Source of the DNA: Candidatus Kouleothrix ribensis
GTDB lineage: Bacteria > Chloroflexota > Chloroflexia > Chloroflexales > Roseiflexaceae
DNA length: 64,000 nt
Assembly: GCA_016722075.1 (NCBI GenBank)
Contig: JADKGW010000001.1
Location: forward strand, 2,666,001-2,730,000
Reading direction: 5' to 3'
In this document: one piece after another, positions 59,885 through 64,000 of the stretch
Layout of the letters: the number at the start of each line of letters is the position of its first letter
Numbering within the stretch: the first letter of the stretch is position 1
The notes under the pieces: generated by a model
What the model saw: the letters and a program-made list of their open reading frames with translations, nothing else
What the model was told of the DNA's origin: nothing
Databases searched by the model: none
Translations under genes and position numbers: made by a program

Positions 59885-60865
59885 CTACGCCTCGGCCAGG
59901 CGATACATCAGGGCCATACGCACGGCCACGCCATTGGTCACCTGCTCCTCGATCACCGATTGCGCCGAGCTGGCCACGTCGGGCATGATCTCGACGCCCT
60001 CGTTGATTGGGCCAGGATGCATCACCAGGCAGTGCGGCGCAGCCCGCCGCACCCGCGCGGCATCGACGCCAAAGTAGCGGCTGTACTCGCGCAGCGAGGG
60101 GAGCAGCCCGTGCTCCTGGCGCTCTTTCTGCAGCCGCAGGGCCATAATCACATCAGCGCCGGCCAGCGCCTCGTCCAGGTCGTAGGTGATCGTCACATTC
60201 GGCCATGTCGCCTTCCAGAAAGCCGGCGGACCGATCAAGGTTGGCGGCGCGCACAGCACCACTTCGGCGCCCATAGCGCTCAGGCCCCACAGGTTTGAGC
60301 GCGCCACCCGGCTGTGCAGGATGTCGCCGACGATCACGACCTTCAGGCCCTCGATGCGCCCGAGCTTGTCGTTGATCGTGAACATGTCGAGCAGCGCCTG
60401 GGTCGGGTGGGCGTGGCGCCCATCGCCGGCATTGAGCACCGAGCCGTGGAAGTGCTGGGCCACCAGGTAGGGCGCGCCACTCTCGCTATGGCGGATCACC
60501 AGCATGTCGGCGCCGAGCGCCTGCAATGTGCGCACCGTGTCGATCAGCGACTCGCCCTTCTCGACGCTGCTGCCCTTGCCGGTCATGGCTACGACATTGG
60601 CCGAAAGCGCCTTGGCAGCCAGCTCGAACGAGATGCGCGTGCGCGTGCTGTCTTCGAAGAACATGTTCACGACGGTCTTGCCGCGCAGTGTCGGCACTTG
60701 CTTGATCGAGCGGCGCAGCACCTCTTTCATGCTGGCGGTGGTCTCGAGGATCTCGACCAGCTCGTCGCGGACGAAGTCGTCGAGATCGAGCACATGGCGG
60801 CGCGGCCCATTCGGCAACAGTGCGGGTGGTGTAGCCTGGCGCAGTGGTGTGGTGATTGTGCTCAT
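59885..60865 (-). CDS. pyrB: Aspartate carbamoyltransferase catalytic chain
   Basis: 326 residues from the ATG at 60865 (AAGGGA upstream). The carbamoyl phosphate motif is FEDSTRTRISFE; HPTQALLD and HPGPINEGVE are further family motifs, and VARSNLW lies in the aspartate domain. It joins carbamoyl phosphate and aspartate in the committed step of pyrimidine synthesis. It starts 32 bp after pyrR, as in Bacillus-type operons, and no pyrI regulatory chain is present. Confidence 0.96.
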   Translation of the reverse strand: MSTITTPLRQATPPALLPNGPRRHVLDLDDFVRDELVEILETTASMKEVLRRSIKQVPTLRGKTVVNMFFEDSTRTRISFELAAKALSANVVAMTGKGSSVEKGESLIDTVRTLQALGADMLVIRHSESGAPYLVAQHFHGSVLNAGDGRHAHPTQALLDMFTINDKLGRIEGLKVVIVGDILHSRVARSNLWGLSAMGAEVVLCAPPTLIGPPAFWKATWPNVTITYDLDEALAGADVIMALRLQKERQEHGLLPSLREYSRYFGVDAARVRRAAPHCLVMHPGPINEGVEIMPDVASSAQSVIEEQVTNGVAVRMALMYRLAEA

Positions 60866-60897
60866 CGTGATCCCTTGCTGTGATGCAGAACGCAAAC

Positions 60898-61431
60898 CTA
60901 ACGAACAATAAATACGCCGTCGTCGCCGCCATCGACCTCGCTCAGGCGGGTTTCGATCCGCTCGTCGCCGGCAGTCGGCACATTCTTGCCGACGAAGTCG
61001 GCGCGGATGGGCAACTCGCGGTGGCCGCGGTCGACCAGCACGGCCAGCTGGATGCGCGCGGGGCGGCCCAGGTCGGCGAGTGCGTCGAGCGCGGCGCGCA
61101 CGGTGCGGCCGGTGTACAGCACATCGTCGACCAGCACCACCGTCCGGCCGGTGATATCGATCGGGATGCTGGTCGAGCGCACGATCGGCGCAGGGCCGCG
61201 CAGCCCCAGGTCGTCGCGGTAGAGCGTTATGTCGAGTATACCGGTTGGCACGCGCTCGCCCTCGAAATCGGCCAGCGCGGCAGCGATGCGCGCGGCCAGC
61301 GGCACGCCGCGGCGCCGGATGCCCACCAGCACCAGCGAGCGCACGCCCTCGTTGCGCTCGGCTACCTCGTGCGCAATGCGCGTGACTGCGCGGCGAATAT
61401 CGTCGGCCGAGAGAATTTGCTTCTCGCTCAT
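60898..61431 (-). CDS. pyrR: Bifunctional pyr operon regulator / uracil phosphoribosyltransferase PyrR
   Basis: 177 residues. The PRPP motif is in VVLVDDVLYTGRTVRAALD; LVGIRRRGVPLA and DITLYRDDL are PyrR signatures. UMP-bound PyrR binds the leader RNA and favours termination; it also has uracil phosphoribosyltransferase activity. It is the first gene of the operon, right behind a leader that carries the matching RNA element (61555-61585) and a terminator (61458-61492). Confidence 0.96.
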   Translation of the reverse strand: MSEKQILSADDIRRAVTRIAHEVAERNEGVRSLVLVGIRRRGVPLAARIAAALADFEGERVPTGILDITLYRDDLGLRGPAPIVRSTSIPIDITGRTVVLVDDVLYTGRTVRAALDALADLGRPARIQLAVLVDRGHRELPIRADFVGKNVPTAGDERIETRLSEVDGGDDGVFIVR

Positions 61432-61457
61432 TGCGATGCCCTCGTGGTGAAAACAAC

Positions 61458-61492
61458 AAAAAAACCCGCACCCGCCAGATTGGCGAGGGGGT
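61458..61492 (-). terminator. pyr operon attenuator terminator
   Basis: On the minus strand a GC-rich stem (CTCGCCA/TGGCGGG core, extended by CCC/GGG) is followed by seven U. It lies between the PyrR-binding element and the pyrR start codon, the expected attenuator position. Confidence 0.75.
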
Positions 61493-61554
61493 TGCAGGCG
61501 CTGGATTTCAGGCGCGCCAGGCCGGCGCGCGGTGTAGTGGGGGCCATATGCATT

Positions 61555-61585
61555 ACCCTTCTCAGCCTCACGGGGCTGAATTAAA
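61555..61585 (-). promoter_or_regulatory. PyrR-binding RNA element
   Basis: On the minus strand: TTTAATTCAG, a CCCCGTGAGG loop region, then GCTGAGAAGGGT. This follows the known PyrR anti-antiterminator consensus (UUUAA, CAGUCC-GAGAGG-CUG, AGAAGG) closely. It begins about four bases after the likely transcription start. Confidence 0.8.
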
Positions 61586-61595
61586 GGCCAATACT

Positions 61596-61624
61596 ATCGT
61601 AGCACGCGCAAACGGCACTGTCAA
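61596..61624 (-). promoter_or_regulatory. pyr operon promoter
   Basis: On the minus strand: TTGACA (61619-61624), 17-bp spacer, TACGAT (61596-61601). It is a near-consensus sigma-70 promoter, directly upstream of the PyrR element. Confidence 0.8.
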
Positions 61625-61630
61625 GCCGGG

Positions 61631-61659
61631 TTGCCAAATCGAGCCGCAGCGTGTATACT
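61631..61659 (+). promoter_or_regulatory. rpsU promoter
   Basis: TTGCCA (61631-61636), 17-bp spacer, TATACT (61654-61659). It is back to back with the pyr promoter, the two -35 boxes being six bases apart. It leaves a leader of nearly 200 bases before rpsU. Confidence 0.65.
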
Positions 61660-61855
61660 ACGACGTTGTACAGAACTACATCTGGCGCGCCAAACTGCTG
61701 CCAATCACCGGTGCTGCGGGGCAATCTGCTCGCCGCCGGCCGATCTGCTCGGTGCTGCGTGCCGCGCGACATATCTCGTGGGGGGAGGTGAGAGCAACGA
61801 CATAGCGAACGCGCCCGCGCGTCTGTGCCAGGGCCGTTCATGTGTCAGGCAAGCT

Positions 61856-62047
61856 ATGAAAGTCGAGCGACGTGAGGGCGAAACCGTCGAGCAGCTGCTA
61901 CGCCGTTTCAATAAGGGCGTGGTGGCTGAGCGCATCACCAAAACCTACCGCGAGAAAATGCATTTTGTCTCGAAGAGCGAGCAGCGCAAAGAGAAGCGCC
62001 GCCGCGCCGAGCGCAACCGCCGCAAGAAGGCGCTACAGGCGCATTAG
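61856..62047 (+). CDS. rpsU: Ribosomal protein bS21
   Basis: 63 residues, the family length. KVERREGETVEQLLRRFNKG is the S21 signature start; the remainder is strongly basic and helical (RKEKRRRAERNRRKKA). It binds the 30S platform near the anti-Shine-Dalgarno. The ATG at 61856 has only a weak AGGCAAG site and a leader of nearly 200 bases, which might carry translational control. Confidence 0.95.
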   Translation: MKVERREGETVEQLLRRFNKGVVAERITKTYREKMHFVSKSEQRKEKRRRAERNRRKKALQAH

Positions 62048-62065
62048 GCAGCACTGAATCCGGCA

Positions 62066-62116
62066 GATGCCCATAGGGTCACGGCATAGCACCAAGGCCG
62101 CGGCCCTATGGGCATC
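62066..62116 (+). terminator. Hairpin after rpsU
   Basis: GATGCCCATAGGG (62066-62078) and CCCTATGGGCATC (62104-62116) pair perfectly over 13 bp around a 25-base loop. There is no U-run. It separates rpsU from the prfA promoter. Confidence 0.55.
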
Positions 62117-62138
62117 GCTGTGTGGCGCGAGCCTATGC

Positions 62139-62144
62139 TATAAT
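62139..62144 (+). promoter_or_regulatory. prfA extended -10 promoter
   Basis: TGC-TATAAT: a perfect -10 with the extended TGn motif, about 57 bp before the prfA start; no clear -35. Confidence 0.6.
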
Positions 62145-62200
62145 GCACAGTACCGAAGTGCTTGAGCATTTCGCGAAACGCATCACAAGGGATCGTTCAT

Positions 62201-63286
62201 ATGTTTGACAAGCTAGCGAGCCTCGCTGCGCGCTACGACCAGCTCACCGAGCAGATGGCCCAGCCCGAGGTGGCGACCGACCATGTGCGCCTGCAGCAGA
62301 TCGCTCGCGAGCTGCGCGAGATCGAAGACGTGGTGATGGCCTACCGGGCCTATGTGAGCATCGACCGGCAGGCGCTCGAGGCGCAGCAGATGCTCGAAGA
62401 ATCGGGCGACCCGGAGCTGCGCGCGCTGGCCCAGGAAGAGCTCGAACAGCTGCGCACGCGCCGCGACGAGCTGGCCATCCAGATCAAGCTGCTGCTGCTG
62501 CCGAGCGACCCGAACGACTCGCGCAATGTGATCTTCGAGCTGCGCCAGGGCGAGGGCGGCGACGAGTCGGCACTGTTCGCGGCCGACCTGTTTCGGATGT
62601 ATACGCGCTACGCCGAGCGGCGCGGCTGGAAGATCGAGGTCGTCAGTGCCAGCGAGAACGGTATCGGTGGCTTCAAAGAGATCATCTTCGAGGTGCAAGG
62701 CGAGGGCGCGTACAGCCGCCTGAAGTACGAGGGCGGCGTCCATCGGGTTCAGCGCGTGCCGGCCACCGAGGCGCGCGGCCGCATTCACACCTCGACCTCA
62801 ACCGTAGCGGTGCTGCCCGAGGTCGAAGATAGCGACATCGAGCTGCGGCCCGAGGACTACCGGGTCGATGTGTTTCGGGCCGGCGGCCATGGCGGCCAGG
62901 GGGTTAACACAACCGACTCGGCCGTGCGGATCGTGTACAAGGGCGGCACGCCCGACGAGATCGTGGTGACCTGCCAGGATGGCCGTTCGCAGCTGAAGAA
63001 CAAAGCCGCCGCGCTGTCGGTGCTGCGCGCCCGGCTGTATGCGATCGACCAGGAGAAGCGCCAGCGCGAGCTGGGAGAATCGCGGCTGGCTCAGGTTGGC
63101 ACGGGCGAGCGCGCCGAGAAGATTCGCACCTATAACTTTGCGCAGGATCGCGTCACCGATCACCGGATCGGGCAGAATTTTTCAAACCTGCCAGGGATGC
63201 TCGATGGCGATATCGATCGGTTGATCGAATCGCTGATCGTGTATGATAATGCTGAGCGACTCGAGGCGGTGGGCGTCGAGTCGTAG
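62201..63286 (+). CDS. prfA: Peptide chain release factor 1
   Basis: 361 residues, the family length. HRVQRVPATEARGRIHTS carries the PxT stop-codon-reading motif (PAT) of RF1, and GGHGGQGVNTTDSAVR carries the GGQ peptidyl-transferase motif. Where most RF1 proteins have GGQHVN this one has GGQGVN; the essential GGQ is intact. Start 62201 (AAGGGA upstream) is preferred over the extension to 62162. It ends translation at UAA and UAG. Confidence 0.96.
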   Translation: MFDKLASLAARYDQLTEQMAQPEVATDHVRLQQIARELREIEDVVMAYRAYVSIDRQALEAQQMLEESGDPELRALAQEELEQLRTRRDELAIQIKLLLLPSDPNDSRNVIFELRQGEGGDESALFAADLFRMYTRYAERRGWKIEVVSASENGIGGFKEIIFEVQGEGAYSRLKYEGGVHRVQRVPATEARGRIHTSTSTVAVLPEVEDSDIELRPEDYRVDVFRAGGHGGQGVNTTDSAVRIVYKGGTPDEIVVTCQDGRSQLKNKAAALSVLRARLYAIDQEKRQRELGESRLAQVGTGERAEKIRTYNFAQDRVTDHRIGQNFSNLPGMLDGDIDRLIESLIVYDNAERLEAVGVES

Positions 63287-63325
63287 CTGGCAGGGGGAAC
63301 GCGCGGTTATTTGCATACCTGATAC

Positions 63326-63360
63326 GGGGGTTGTCGCCGCTCAGGCTAACCCCCTTTTTT
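63326..63360 (+). terminator. prfA terminator
   Basis: GGGGGTT (63326-63332) pairs with AACCCCC (63348-63354), followed by six T. It is a standard Rho-independent terminator, 40 bp after the prfA stop. Confidence 0.85.
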
Positions 63361-63401
63361 GACCCCAAAATAAGCGCGGTCAGCTGGAATAGAGGTTGCC
63401 T

Positions 63402-64000
63402 GTGAATATGCGTCAGCCACTTTCACCATCGCTTGATGCTTTTATTACAATGATGCCCAAGGTCGAGCTGCACCTGCATCTCGAAGGCTCGATGCAGCCG
63501 GCCACACTGCTACGCATCGCCAAGCGCAACCATGTCGATCTACCGGCGCGCGATGTTGCAGGCGTGGCGCAGCTGTTCAACTACCAGCATTTCCACGAGT
63601 TTCTGACGGTGTTCATGGTGCTGGCGCGCTCGCTGCGGCGCGGCGAAGATTTCGAGCTGCTGGCCTACGAGCTCGGGCATCACCTGGCCGATCAGCGCGT
63701 GCGCTACGCCGAGGTGATGGTCTCGGCCGTTCAGTACTATAGCCGCGGCATGGATCTGAGCGAGGTGGTGCAAGGCGCGATGGCCGGCTTCGCCCAGGCC
63801 GAGCGCGAGCGTGGCACGCGGGTGGGCCTGGTGTTCGACTACGGGCGCCAATTTGGGGTCGATTCGGCCTGGAAGGTGCTGGATCTGGCGATTGCGAATA
63901 TGCGCCACGGCCTGGTGGCCTGGTCGATCGGCGGCGACGAGCTGAACTACCCGCCCGATCTGTTTGCCGAGGTGTTTCTGGCAGCGCGCCAGGCCGGGCT
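63402..64000 (+). CDS. Adenosine deaminase family protein (cut by window end)
   Basis: The first 199 residues are visible and the frame stays open to the window edge. VELHLHLEGSMQP holds the HxH zinc ligands of the adenosine deaminase family. FLTVFMVLARSLRRGEDFEL and YAEVMVSAVQYYSRGMDL follow as in ADA/adenine deaminase relatives. It probably deaminates adenosine or a related nucleoside. The start is the GTG at 63402 (AGAGG six bases upstream) or the ATG at 63408. Confidence 0.88.
   Translation, partial: MNMRQPLSPSLDAFITMMPKVELHLHLEGSMQPATLLRIAKRNHVDLPARDVAGVAQLFNYQHFHEFLTVFMVLARSLRRGEDFELLAYELGHHLADQRVRYAEVMVSAVQYYSRGMDLSEVVQGAMAGFAQAERERGTRVGLVFDYGRQFGVDSAWKVLDLAIANMRHGLVAWSIGGDELNYPPDLFAEVFLAARQAG

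Noticed and set aside
61431..61805. 124-codon plus-strand frame between pyrR and rpsU
   Set aside because: It overlaps the pyr leader, PyrR element and both promoters and shows no family resemblance.

Overview
The window is one high-GC bacterial chromosome segment with no rRNA, tRNA, CRISPR array or intact transposon that I can see. Gene content (stand-alone FtsH and Lon, a PyrR-controlled pyr operon, a sortase next to its LPxT substrate, Uma2 and DinB proteins, large NRPS genes) and the 7-8 bp intergenic satellite repeats suggest a filamentous Chloroflexota (class Chloroflexia). That placement is an inference from content, not a measured phylogeny.

Left part (476-18458, all plus strand): a compact nonribosomal peptide cluster with unusual fusions. 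Gene 1 is formyltransferase-(condensation-like remnant)-A-T, gene 2 is glycosyltransferase(GT4)-C-A-T-C-A-T, gene 3 is C-A-T-thioesterase-MFS exporter in one chain, and a threonine-synthase-like PLP enzyme follows. Start of synthesis, sugar transfer, chain release and export are thus spread over only three megaproteins. Reading the A-domain pocket residues by eye suggests a formyl-Tyr - Gly - Orn - X tetrapeptide.

Middle-left (18459-38458): a secreted M23 peptidase, a P-type ATPase pseudogene with its centre deleted, a DinB protein, and then a GAF/PucR-type regulator followed by a seven-gene catabolic operon (VOC, BKACE, cyclase-family hydrolase, three-subunit molybdenum hydroxylase in M-S-L order, FAD monooxygenase resembling 2,6-dihydroxypyridine 3-hydroxylase). 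This looks like N-heteroaromatic ring catabolism. Next come an XRE/STAND/TPR regulator divergent from a nitroreductase-CPBP protease fusion, and a Mg2+ P-type ATPase.

Middle-right (39063-51408): FtsH, a VIT1/CCC1 transporter, Lon (with a palindromic repeat inserted in frame), Uma2, a PaaI thioesterase, an MBL-fold hydrolase, a phage-type antirepressor, a Gfo/Idh oxidoreductase, a double GNAT protein and Pth. Short dispersed repeats are dense here.

Right part (51648-64000): a DUF11 surface protein with its sortase, then the minus-strand pyrR-pyrB-membrane protein-pyrC-pyrK-pyrD operon with a recognisable promoter, PyrR RNA-binding element and attenuator terminator. Back to back with it are rpsU, prfA and a truncated adenosine deaminase gene.

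A recurring theme is repeat invasion. A (C)CAACCYG satellite occupies at least seven intergenic sites, an 8-bp unit is repeated 14 times at 47623-47734, a roughly 48-bp dispersed repeat occurs several times, and short repeats sit in frame inside lon and probably pyrD.
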